Source: Pseudomonadota bacterium
GTDB taxonomy: Bacteria > Desulfobacterota > Syntrophia > Syntrophales > JADFWA01
Direction of reading: 5' to 3'
Assembly: GCA_030610915.1 (NCBI GenBank)
Contig: JAUWQS010000059.1
Span: 1 to 8,199 of the forward strand
Length of the DNA stretch: 8,199 bases
Of this stretch, positions 1 through 5,570 are shown piece by piece. The notes beneath the pieces were generated by a model. That model was not told the DNA's origin and searched no databases. It was given only the letters and a program-made list of their open reading frames with translations. The translations under genes were made by a program, and so were the position numbers. Positions within the stretch are counted from its first letter, which is position 1. Every line of letters begins with the position of its first letter.

Positions 1-2
1 TT

Positions 3-377
3 ATGAAGAAAATATCATGGTGTATTATTGTTGCGATGCTTGTCATTAGTATTGTCCCAAGGGTTGAAGCTGGGTTTGCCCCATCGGAAATGACTGCGCT
101 TTCAAGGGCTGACATGTCCTCTGACCTGAAGAGAATACAGAAGGTTCTGGAAACAAAGATGATCAAAGAAAGGCTTGGGCAGTTGGGTTTTACGCCGGAT
201 GAGATTAGTAGTCGGTTTGCACAACTCAGTAACTGGCAAATCCATCAGCTTGCCCTCCAGCTTGATGATCTGAAAGTTGGTGGTGATGGTCTCGGTGTAG
301 TTATTGCTGTGCTTATTATAGCTATACTTGTCGTACTATTGCTCCAATTGACCGGACATAAGATTATTGTTCAGTAG
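3..377 (+). CDS. PA2779-family small secreted/membrane-anchored protein
   Basis: The 124-residue product has a Lys-Lys N-terminus, a hydrophobic core (about residues 4-19) and a plausible signal-peptidase site after VEA (residue 23). A helical middle follows, where residues 48-92 carry the 'LGQLGFTPDEISSRFAQLS' type of pattern. After a GGDGLG turn, a C-terminal membrane segment runs over about residues 97-117. This order (signal peptide, 'L..LG..P.E...R...LS..E...L' helices, Gly turn, C-terminal TM) is what I know from the PA2779 family; the biochemical role is unknown. In many genomes the family sits just upstream of a PA2778-type cysteine peptidase, but the next gene here is an MFS permease. 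The ribosome binding site lies outside the window, so the ATG at base 3 is the first visible start and fits a signal peptide. A weak hairpin follows the stop codon. Confidence 0.75.
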   Translation: MKKISWCIIVAMLVISIVPRVEAGFAPSEMTALSRADMSSDLKRIQKVLETKMIKERLGQLGFTPDEISSRFAQLSNWQIHQLALQLDDLKVGGDGLGVVIAVLIIAILVVLLLQLTGHKIIVQ

Positions 378-395
378 GTTAAAAATTGAGGCTTT

Positions 396-420
396 CATTC
401 TGTAATCAGAATGTTTGTTG
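396..420 (+). terminator. Possible weak intrinsic terminator after the PA2779-family gene
   Basis: CATTCTG (396-402) and CAGAATG (407-413) form a perfect 7-bp stem around a TAAT loop, followed by TTTGTTG. The stem is AT-rich and the U-tract short, so it may be inefficient. Position 19 nt after the stop codon supports the call. Confidence 0.35.
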
Positions 421-520
421 AGATTCGCTACCTTACATGCTTTACCTGCACTTAATCCAAAGCAAGATATCACGGAGTAACTGCCGATCTGTTCGCTTTA
501 GACTTCTGTCGAAGACGGCA

Positions 521-541
521 AATATTGTACCGGACAATATT
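521..541. promoter_or_regulatory. 8-bp perfect inverted repeat, possible operator for the MFS gene
   Basis: AATATTGT (521-528) and ACAATATT (534-541) are perfectly complementary around the 5-nt spacer ACCGG. The site lies 90 bp before the MFS start codon in otherwise non-coding DNA (378-631). The size and symmetry suit a dimeric regulator, but I could not find a convincing -35/-10 pair next to it, so a role as operator is inference. It is not followed by a T-run, which argues against a terminator. Confidence 0.3.
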
Positions 542-631
542 GCCCCAGACCCTAAATTTCCCCCTGCACTTTATACGTTCAATGCGGGCAAACCTGAGAA
601 CCAGACAGTCTGCCGGTTAGGATGCCACTGC

Positions 632-1777
632 ATGGATACAAAGGAAACAAGCAACAAAGTCAGGATATTTGCGGCAGCCTCATTCTTGAATGATCTTGGA
701 TCAGACATGATCTATCCAATCTGGCCAATGTTTGTAACAACCGTTTTGGGCGCAAATATGGCTGTTCTTGGGCTTATAGACGGCCTGGGTGAGGCATTTG
801 TTTCAATATCCAAGGCGGCCTCCGGTTATATTTCTGATCGGACAAGAAGAAGAAAAATCTTCATCTGGACAGGCTATCTTTTCGGATCGTTATCGAGAAT
901 CGGTTATGCCTTTTCGACAACCTGGCATCATTTAATTCCTCTTAAAATATTGGACAGGACAGGAAAAATAAGAGGCGCGCCAAGAGATGCCATTATTGCT
1001 GATATTTCCAACAGAGAGAACAGGGGCAAAAACTTCGGCATCTTAAGGGCCATGGATAACCTCGGCGCTGTCTGCGGCATCATAATCTGTATCCTCTTCT
1101 TTAAGCTATTGGGATACAGAAACCTTTTCTTATTGGCAGCGATACCGTCAACAATTGCGGCGCTTTTAATCTTCGTTTTTATAAAAGAAAAAAGATCGAC
1201 CGGTTTCAAGATTTACGAAGGCCTTTCCCTTTCGGATCTGGATAAGAATTTTAAATTGTTCCTTTTATTAAGCGCCATCTTTGCTCTTGGCTCTTTCAGT
1301 TATTCTTTTCTGTTGATATACGCAAGTAAATTTGGTTTTCAGTTGACGTCGGTGCCCATTCTCTACCTGATATTCACCGCTGTCGCCTCCGTCTCCTCCA
1401 TCCCATTTGGGAAACTTTCAGATAGAACAGGAAGAAAGACCGTTTTGATTTTGTCCTTCGTCTTATGGGGATTAACCTGCTTGAACTTTATTTTCTTTCA
1501 AAGCTACTGGATGATTATTCTGTCATTTGTTTTATACGGTTTGCACAAAGGGGGGATAGAAACGGTTCAAAGGACATTTGTATCAGAACTTGCCCCTGAA
1601 AAATTTAAAGCCAGCGGTCTTGGTGGTTTTCAGATGGTCGTCGGCCTATGCGCTCTGCCATCGTCCCTTGCGGCCGGCATTCTCTGGGATAAGATAAATA
1701 TGTATATCCCCTTCTATTTTTCTTTAAGTCTGACAGTTGTATCAACCATGATGTTGATATTGGTGAAGGAGAAGTGA
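632..1777 (+). CDS. Major facilitator superfamily (MFS) permease, 381 aa
   Basis: This is a predicted inner-membrane transporter of about 12 helices in two six-helix halves; the substrate cannot be told. The MFS motif A between helices 2 and 3 appears in both halves: GYISDRTRRRK (residues 65-75) and GKLSDRTGRKT (260-270). Residues 107-120 (LDRTGKIRGAPRDA) resemble the DRxGKGxRxxPRDA signature of a prokaryotic MFS clade. A cytoplasmic loop (about 184-208) separates the halves, and the protein ends shortly after the last helix with KEK. The frame is open back to 437, but the upstream 65 codons look non-coding and contain an inverted repeat. The ATG at 632 has an AGGA (619-622) 9 nt upstream and starts the conserved part (MDTKETSNKVRIF..). 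It is probably transcribed alone. Confidence 0.88.
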   Translation: MDTKETSNKVRIFAAASFLNDLGSDMIYPIWPMFVTTVLGANMAVLGLIDGLGEAFVSISKAASGYISDRTRRRKIFIWTGYLFGSLSRIGYAFSTTWHHLIPLKILDRTGKIRGAPRDAIIADISNRENRGKNFGILRAMDNLGAVCGIIICILFFKLLGYRNLFLLAAIPSTIAALLIFVFIKEKRSTGFKIYEGLSLSDLDKNFKLFLLLSAIFALGSFSYSFLLIYASKFGFQLTSVPILYLIFTAVASVSSIPFGKLSDRTGRKTVLILSFVLWGLTCLNFIFFQSYWMIILSFVLYGLHKGGIETVQRTFVSELAPEKFKASGLGGFQMVVGLCALPSSLAAGILWDKINMYIPFYFSLSLTVVSTMMLILVKEK

Positions 1778-1907
1778 AGGGCCTATTGTCAGACCCACTT
1801 TTTCGGTATGCAAACGAACCATCTTGAATCTGCACAATTCATAGAGGCCTTAAGGTACTTCAGAATCGGCCGGCTTGGGGAAGAACTTTTTTAGAAGGAG
1901 AAAAGAT

Positions 1908-2444
1908 ATGTCAACAATCTCAGTTACGCGACAACCTTTTATCATAGGGGTGATGGGAAGCCATAAGAACAACCATGCAGCGATGAAAAATGCTTATCTC
2001 CTGGGGAAAGAGATTGCCATGAGAGGTCATGTTATCCTTACAGGTGGAGGCGGCGGGGTTATGAGCGCAGCCTCAGAAGGAGCGCACCGCGCCGGCGGTC
2101 TGGTAATTGCCATCCTTCCCAACGACAGAATGAGACCTCTTAAGGGATACCCCAACGAATTTGTTGATATACCGATTTATACGGGAATGAATGATGCCAG
2201 AAACGCTATCAACGCAAAGACGCCTCATGTCCTGATCGCACTGGATGGCGGCCCCGGCACAATTTCTGAAATTGCCATCGCATTGAAAAACGGAACTCCC
2301 GCCATCGGTCTTCACTGTCCAAAACTTGAAATGGGGGGAGAAAGAACTTTCATCAGGGTCGAAACGGTTGAGGATGCCCTGCAGGAGATGGACAGGATCC
2401 TTCGCTCTTGGGAATTCCGGGAATTCCGGGGACACAATACTTGA
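1908..2444 (+). CDS. LOG/TIGR00725-type (SLOG superfamily) nucleotide-binding protein
   Basis: The 178-residue product has a Rossmann-like fold pattern. IIGVMGS (12-18) forms the first strand and turn, and a Gly-rich loop LTGGGGGVMSAASEGA (44-59) follows. GGPGTISE (114-121) is the version of the PGGxGTxxE motif usual in the TIGR00725 branch. Relatives include cytokinin-activating LOG phosphoribohydrolases and molybdenum-cofactor carrier-like proteins; the actual ligand or reaction here is unknown. The ATG at 1908 has AGAAGGAG (1893-1900) 7 nt upstream, better than a TTG 33 nt earlier. The family core ends near residue 166 (EDALQEMDRILRS). The last ~10 residues (WEFREFRGHNT) and the stop codon come from a 9-bp tandem duplication and the 111-bp repeat, so the natural C-terminus has probably been replaced. 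Confidence 0.85.
   Translation: MSTISVTRQPFIIGVMGSHKNNHAAMKNAYLLGKEIAMRGHVILTGGGGGVMSAASEGAHRAGGLVIAILPNDRMRPLKGYPNEFVDIPIYTGMNDARNAINAKTPHVLIALDGGPGTISEIAIALKNGTPAIGLHCPKLEMGGERTFIRVETVEDALQEMDRILRSWEFREFRGHNT
2410..2427. repeat. Two tandem copies of GGGAATTCC at the edge of the 111-bp repeat
   Basis: GGGAATTCC occurs at 2410-2418 and again at 2419-2427, running straight into the repeat that begins with TTCCGGGGAC at 2424. It adds Glu-Phe-Arg twice to the LOG-family protein. It could be a duplication of the target or of the element's end made at insertion. The second element copy (5571) lacks it. Confidence 0.7.
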
Positions 2445-2534
2445 TTATTTATTCCCCATGTTTTTCCATGGACCTTTCTGCCCAGTCTTTTTCTTCCGAA
2501 GTTGTCGCACCGGCAATAACTCAAGCATGTCAAT
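2424..2534 (+). repeat. 111-bp dispersed repeat, copy 1
   Basis: It starts TTCCGGGGACACAATACTTG and ends AACTCAAGCATGTCAAT. It matches 5571-5681 in the same orientation at 109 of 111 positions, differing only at 2447 (A/G) and 2527 (A/C), with no gaps. It contains the stop codon of the LOG-family gene (2442-2444) and that of the convergent ABC-F gene (2530-2532). The GGGGACACAATACTT end resembles sequences I associate with dispersed elements in Deltaproteobacteria, possibly mobilised by REP-associated Y1 transposases; that link is recollection and inference. No transposase lies in the window. Confidence 0.85.
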
Positions 2535-4161
2535 GAAAATCAGTCTCAAGAGGCCTGCCTGTCCAGGTAATCGTATCCTTCATTGCCAGGTACTCGTCAA
2601 AGTCCATCATCACGTCGATGATGCCGTCCGGAGTAATTTCGACAATCCTGTTTGCCACGGTGGACACAATCTGATGATCATGGGAGGCAAAGAGCACCAC
2701 CTCCGGAAAAGCCGTCAGGGCGTTATTCAAAGAGGTGATTGACTCAAGGTCGAGATGGTTGGTTGGCTCATCGAGAATGAGGGCATTGGCGCCGGAGAGC
2801 ATCATCTTGGAGAGCATGCAGCGCACCCGTTCGCCACCGGAGAGAACAGAGGTCTTTTTCATCGCCTCCTCTCCGGGAAAAAGCATTTTACCCAGGAACC
2901 CCCGGACAAAATTCTCATCTTCCCTGGGAGGTGCAAACTGGCCCAGCCAGCCGATAAGATCAAGCTCCTCATTATTGAAATACACATTGTTCTCTTTCGG
3001 GAAATAGGCGTTGTTGATGGTCAAACCCCAGCGGAAGCTGCCTTTGTCCGGCGCAAGCTCCCCGGCCAGAATCTGGAACAGGGTGGTTTTTGCAAGACTG
3101 TTGGCCCCGGCAAAGGCGATTTTGTCACACTTGTTGACAGTGAGGGTGAGATCCTCAAACATGGAAACCCCGTCGATTTCTTTGGAAAGACCCTTGATCT
3201 CCAGAATGACGTCACCACATGGCCGTTCCGGCTTGAAGACAATGTAGGGATATTTTCGGGAGGAAATCGGCATGTCATCGAGGGTGATCTTTTCAAGCAA
3301 CTTCTTCCGTGAGGTGGCCTGCTTGGCCTTGGAGGCGTTGGAACTGAAACGCTGGATGAATGCCTTGAGCTCCTCCGCCTTGGCCTTGGCCTTTTTGCTC
3401 TCGGTCTCCTTCTGGCGGAAATGGAGCTGGCTGGCCTGATACCAGAAGTCATAGTTGCCCACATAGACCCGGATTTTGCCATAGTCGATATCCGCCATAT
3501 GAGTGCAGACCTGGTTCAGGAAATGGCGGTCATGGGAGACGATGATCACTGTGTTTCGGAAGCGGGAAAGAAAATCCTCCAGCCAGGTGATGGTTTTAAT
3601 GTCCAGCTGGTTGGTGGGCTCGTCCAGAAGCAGGATATCGGGGTTGCCGAACAGGGCCTGGGCCAGCAGTACCCGCACCTTATCATTGCCGTCAAGCTCC
3701 TTCATCTTTTTCTGATGCATCTCTTCCGGGATGCCGAGGCCGTTTAACAGCACCGCGGCCTCTGCCTCTGCCTCATAGCCGTTCATTTCACCGAACCTGG
3801 CCTCCAGTTCTCCGGAACGGATGCCGTCTTCCTCGGTAAAATCAGCCTTGGAATAGAGGGCCTCACGCTCAGCCATCACCTTGTAGAGCTTTTTATGACC
3901 CATGATAACGGTATTGAAAACGGTATGCGCGTCAAAGGCAAACTGGTCCTGGCTGAGCACCGCGATACGCTCTCCCCGCCCCTTGGTAATCTCACCCCGA
4001 TCAGGCTCAAGCTGACCTGCCAGGATCTTCAGAAAGGTGGATTTCCCGGAGCCGTTCGCCCCGATCAGGCCGTAGCAGTTGCCAGGGGTGAACTTGATAT
4101 TGACGTCCTGAAAGATGACCCTCTTGCCATAGGAGAGAGCAACATTGGATGCGGTTATCAT
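2530..4161 (-). CDS. ybiT: ABC-F family ATPase, YbiT-like
   Basis: The 543-residue soluble protein has two ATP-binding domains and no membrane segments; ABC-F proteins act on the ribosome as translation factors. NBD1 has Walker A GANGSGKST (34-42), Q-loop QDQFAF (71-76), Walker B DILLLDEP (175-182) and SHDRHF (209-214). Its signature is degenerate, LDGNDKVRVLLAQAL (156-170). The charged linker (about 240-300) corresponds to the P-site tRNA interaction motif. NBD2 has LSGGE (440-444), LILDEP (461-466) and SHDH (493-496), but its Walker A reads GANSLAKTT (352-360) without the usual final Gly. Overall likeness, including 'CTHMADIDYG' and 'QATSRKK', is to E. coli YbiT (about 530 aa). The ATG at 4161 has AGGA 7 nt upstream. 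The stop codon falls in the 111-bp repeat just after the normal end of the family (DFDEYLAMK), so only the last ~15 residues are atypical. A terminator-like hairpin sits in its leader. Confidence 0.93.
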   Translation of the reverse strand: MITASNVALSYGKRVIFQDVNIKFTPGNCYGLIGANGSGKSTFLKILAGQLEPDRGEITKGRGERIAVLSQDQFAFDAHTVFNTVIMGHKKLYKVMAEREALYSKADFTEEDGIRSGELEARFGEMNGYEAEAEAAVLLNGLGIPEEMHQKKMKELDGNDKVRVLLAQALFGNPDILLLDEPTNQLDIKTITWLEDFLSRFRNTVIIVSHDRHFLNQVCTHMADIDYGKIRVYVGNYDFWYQASQLHFRQKETESKKAKAKAEELKAFIQRFSSNASKAKQATSRKKLLEKITLDDMPISSRKYPYIVFKPERPCGDVILEIKGLSKEIDGVSMFEDLTLTVNKCDKIAFAGANSLAKTTLFQILAGELAPDKGSFRWGLTINNAYFPKENNVYFNNEELDLIGWLGQFAPPREDENFVRGFLGKMLFPGEEAMKKTSVLSGGERVRCMLSKMMLSGANALILDEPTNHLDLESITSLNNALTAFPEVVLFASHDHQIVSTVANRIVEITPDGIIDVMMDFDEYLAMKDTITWTGRPLETDFH

Positions 4162-4172
4162 GGTTGTATCCT

Positions 4173-4205
4173 AATAATAAAAGCCACAAGGAGACTCCCC
4201 GTGGC
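4173..4205 (-). promoter_or_regulatory. Terminator-shaped hairpin in the ABC-F leader, possible attenuator
   Basis: On the minus strand GCCACGGGGA (4205-4196) pairs with TCCTTGTGGC (4192-4183) around a GTC loop. This gives a 10-bp stem with two G-T wobbles. TTTTATTATT (4182-4173) follows, then the AGGA ribosome site (4172-4169) and the ATG at 4161. A GC-rich hairpin plus a T-run is the form of an intrinsic terminator. Its place directly before the ribosome site suggests control of ABC-F expression by read-through, or alternatively termination of a transcript coming from the helicase locus upstream. I see no clear leader peptide. Confidence 0.5.
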
Positions 4206-4267
4206 ATAGAGTATTTTCGGTTAGTCCCTTAGTCGTAAAATTCGTGCAAAAATGGCAAAACAATTTA

Positions 4268-4372
4268 GTAAGCGTTCACTGAACGTCGAAATTAGAAAAT
4301 AGAAATTGGAAATTTGGCCTCATGCTTTTCTCCCGAATTTCTAATTTCCAATTTCAAGCCGTGAACAGTTAC
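4268..4372. repeat. About 105-bp imperfect palindromic, MITE-like intergenic element
   Basis: The two halves are inverted copies. The left arm starts GTAAGCGTTCAC (4268-4279); the right arm, read on the other strand, starts GTAACTGTTCACGG (4372-4359). Inside, GAAATTGGAAATT (4302-4314) is perfectly complementary to AATTTCCAATTTC (4343-4355), and the rest of each arm is built of GAAATT-type units. The left end also contains the small palindrome CGTTCACTGAACG (4273-4285). There is no coding capacity. It fits a non-autonomous palindromic element or a structured RNA; copies elsewhere in the genome would decide. Confidence 0.5.
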
Positions 4373-4388
4373 AGGCTTTGAGCTTTGA

Positions 4389-4419
4389 GCTTTTCCGGCT
4401 TGTCCGGGTCAGGAAAAGC
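4389..4419. repeat. Stem-loop after the Lys-rich gene, with a CTTTGAG tandem beside it
   Basis: GCTTTTCC (4389-4396) is perfectly complementary to GGAAAAGC (4412-4419) with a 15-nt loop, 15 bp beyond the stop codon of the 4434-4577 gene. On the minus strand no T-run follows, so it is at best a weak or Rho-assisted terminator. Just outside it CTTTGAG is repeated twice (4376-4389). Confidence 0.3.
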
Positions 4420-4433
4420 AGGGCTTAAAGTTG

Positions 4434-4577
4434 TTAATCTTCCTGAAGAAAAACGTCCTTCTTTTCTTCGGCAGGATCCTTCTGTTTCTCCAGCTTGCGT
4501 TGCTTTTTTTCCTCTTTCTTCTTTTTCTTTGCCAATTCTTTCTGGCGCTTTTGAAATGAATAGTTTGCTTTGGCCAT
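4434..4577 (-). CDS. Small Lys/Glu-rich protein (47 aa), conserved beside RNA helicases
   Basis: The protein starts MAKANYSFQKRQKELAKKKK and continues as a charged, probably single alpha-helix or coiled coil (KKEEKKQRKLEKQK), ending in an acidic tail (FLQED). I recall very similar short proteins of the 'MAK.N.SF.KRQ.E.A..KK' type in Deltaproteobacteria. Their function is unknown; the charge suggests binding to RNA or ribosomes, which is inference. The ATG at 4577 has AAGGA with 7 nt spacing; a 28-codon in-frame extension upstream is unlikely because it runs into the helicase remnant. The gene starts 26 nt after the helicase remnant's stop codon on the same strand, so both were probably co-transcribed. 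It shows no sign of damage although its two upstream neighbours are broken. Confidence 0.75.
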   Translation of the reverse strand: MAKANYSFQKRQKELAKKKKKEEKKQRKLEKQKDPAEEKKDVFLQED

Positions 4578-4603
4578 GACTCTGTCCTTATTAATGCTTC
4601 GTG

Positions 4604-5089
4604 TTAGGCGTAAAAGACGCTGCCGTAAGAAAAGACCCCGCAGAATATGGGGCATTTGCAATGGTCGATATCAGTTCTTACTGCTGGACAACATTCTCCG
4701 CGGCCGGTTTCTTTCTTATCGGCATCTGCCGTGAAAATCCCACCCCTTTTTTCTTCACGCACATCCTCTTCTGCTTCACAGGCAAAAGCAGGGAGCACCT
4801 CGCGGAGCATCTTTTTGCCAAGATTGTGTTCAATGAGAGAAATCATCTTGCTGTCCTCCCCGCTGACAAAGCTGAATGCCTGACCGTTCCGTGCGGCCCT
4901 GCCCGTGCGCCCGGTTCGGTGGATATAGGCTGCGGTCTTCCCTGTACCGGTCTGCGCCAGGCCAAGGATGTCACGGCTCGCAAGGATCGGGGGGATAGCC
5001 TGTTTCTGAATCGGGGTGGGGGTGGTATAGCCACAGGCAGCAATGCCGGCGTTTATCTTCGGGTGAAACTGAAAATTTTTAAAACTCAT
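4604..5089 (-). pseudogene. DEAD-box RNA helicase with large internal deletion (RhlE/DeaD-like remnant)
   Basis: The reading frame is 161 residues against roughly 400 or more for the family. The N-terminus is normal: [20 protein letters not shown] with the Q motif ([12 protein letters not shown], 25-36) and motif I AQTGTGKT (45-52). Two residues later it jumps to motif [22 protein letters not shown] (55-74). Motifs Ia, Ib, DEAD, SAT, IV and V are therefore missing: an in-frame loss at about 4927/4928 of most of RecA domain 1 and half of domain 2. Such a protein could not be a helicase. A second lesion is suspected in the tail: a GAAAGAAA run (4715-4708 on this strand) shifts the frame. Without the 4-base duplication the protein would end [11 protein letters not shown] at a stop at 4680-4678. 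Instead it runs on into a Cys-rich tail. The start has GGAG 5 nt upstream. Confidence 0.85.
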
Positions 5090-5105
5090 TAATACTCCTA
5101 TATAT

Positions 5106-5303
5106 TTAGTGTTGATCTACCAGGGCTTTTCCCTGGTTTCTCGACCTGCGTATTCATTGAGATCCGCTGGTCATTCTTTTACTTGTTCTATGGAAATGGG
5201 GGGCTGGTGTATTGACTTTCAGAACAGGGCAGTGGGGTCTGAAAAAGGCGCCACAGTCAGTTTCCGACAAGGTGTGATAAAGGTTTACCACATAAAGTTT
5301 CAT
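5106..5303 (-). pseudogene. Decayed RRM-type RNA-binding protein
   Basis: The ATG at 5303 has CGGAG 7 nt upstream and opens MKLYVVNLYHTLSETD. This matches beta-1/RNP2 of RNA recognition motif proteins ('KLYVGNL') and the start of helix 1. The frame then reads DCGAFFRP. A single extra base after the Asp codon would give DLWRLFQT, the usual RRM helix ('DLR.LF'). Removing one base about 20 nt later returns to HCPVLKVN, like the 'GPVLKVN' beta-2 entry. A TGA at 5156-5154 ends the open frame after 49 codons; a further in-frame stretch ([12 protein letters not shown], stop at 5108-5106) could be the old C-terminus. The whole is some 20 residues shorter than a normal RRM protein. The RNP1 octamer (KGFGFV) is not found. 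It lies just upstream of, and in line with, the helicase remnant, a known sort of pairing. Confidence 0.5.
5119..5137. repeat. 7-bp perfect stem-loop ahead of the helicase remnant
   Basis: ACCAGGG (5119-5125) pairs perfectly with CCCTGGT (5131-5137) around CTTTT. On the minus strand it lies about 30 nt before the helicase start codon with no T-run, so it could affect mRNA stability or translation but not termination. Its arms resemble those of the hairpin at 5479-5493. Confidence 0.45.
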
Positions 5304-5427
5304 GCTGTTTCTCCGGTTTAAGTAATCAGCAGAAACTTCGACGGTAACGAACGATGTATGGGAAACAACGAGGTTAACGAGGACAACCTGAATGGGTTTG
5401 CTCCTACTTGATGGAATATTGATGGGT

Positions 5428-5456
5428 ACAATACACTATTGCTGCAGATTTTGCAA
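5428..5456 (-). promoter_or_regulatory. Weak sigma-70-like promoter candidate for the RRM-helicase block
   Basis: On the minus strand TTGCAA (5456-5451) and TATTGT (5433-5428) are separated by 17 nt, each matching the consensus at 4 of 6 bases. It lies just downstream of a terminator and would give a leader of about 120 nt before the RRM start codon. Long leaders are common for cold-shock RNA-helicase operons, but this site is weak by sequence alone. Confidence 0.25.
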
Positions 5457-5470
5457 TAAAATTAAGAATA

Positions 5471-5493
5471 GAAAAAACCAGGGTCAAGCCCTG
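5471..5493 (-). terminator. Intrinsic terminator candidate
   Basis: On the minus strand CAGGG (5493-5489) pairs with CCCTG (5483-5479) around CTTGA, followed by G and then six T (5477-5472). The short GC-rich stem with a good T-run fits a Rho-independent terminator for transcripts coming from the 5751-6092 gene through repeat copy 2. The rest of 5304-5570 shows no gene. Confidence 0.5.
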
Positions 5494-5570
5494 AATGTTG
5501 AATAAACAAAAGTCCTTTCGGATTAACCATTCATAATTCAAGACCCCGCTACTGCACTGCCGGGTTTTAG

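Noticed and set aside
437..631. 65-codon N-terminal extension of the MFS permease
   Set aside because: It is not hydrophobic or family-like, contains an inverted repeat, and the ATG at 632 with AGGA begins the conserved protein.
2326..2742. 138-codon plus-strand frame spanning the LOG gene end, the repeat and the ABC-F gene
   Set aside because: It runs across two real genes and the repeat and has no ribosome site or domain.
2755..3747. Several open frames on the plus strand opposite the ABC-F gene
   Set aside because: They have no recognisable domains and follow from the codon bias of a well-supported gene on the other strand.
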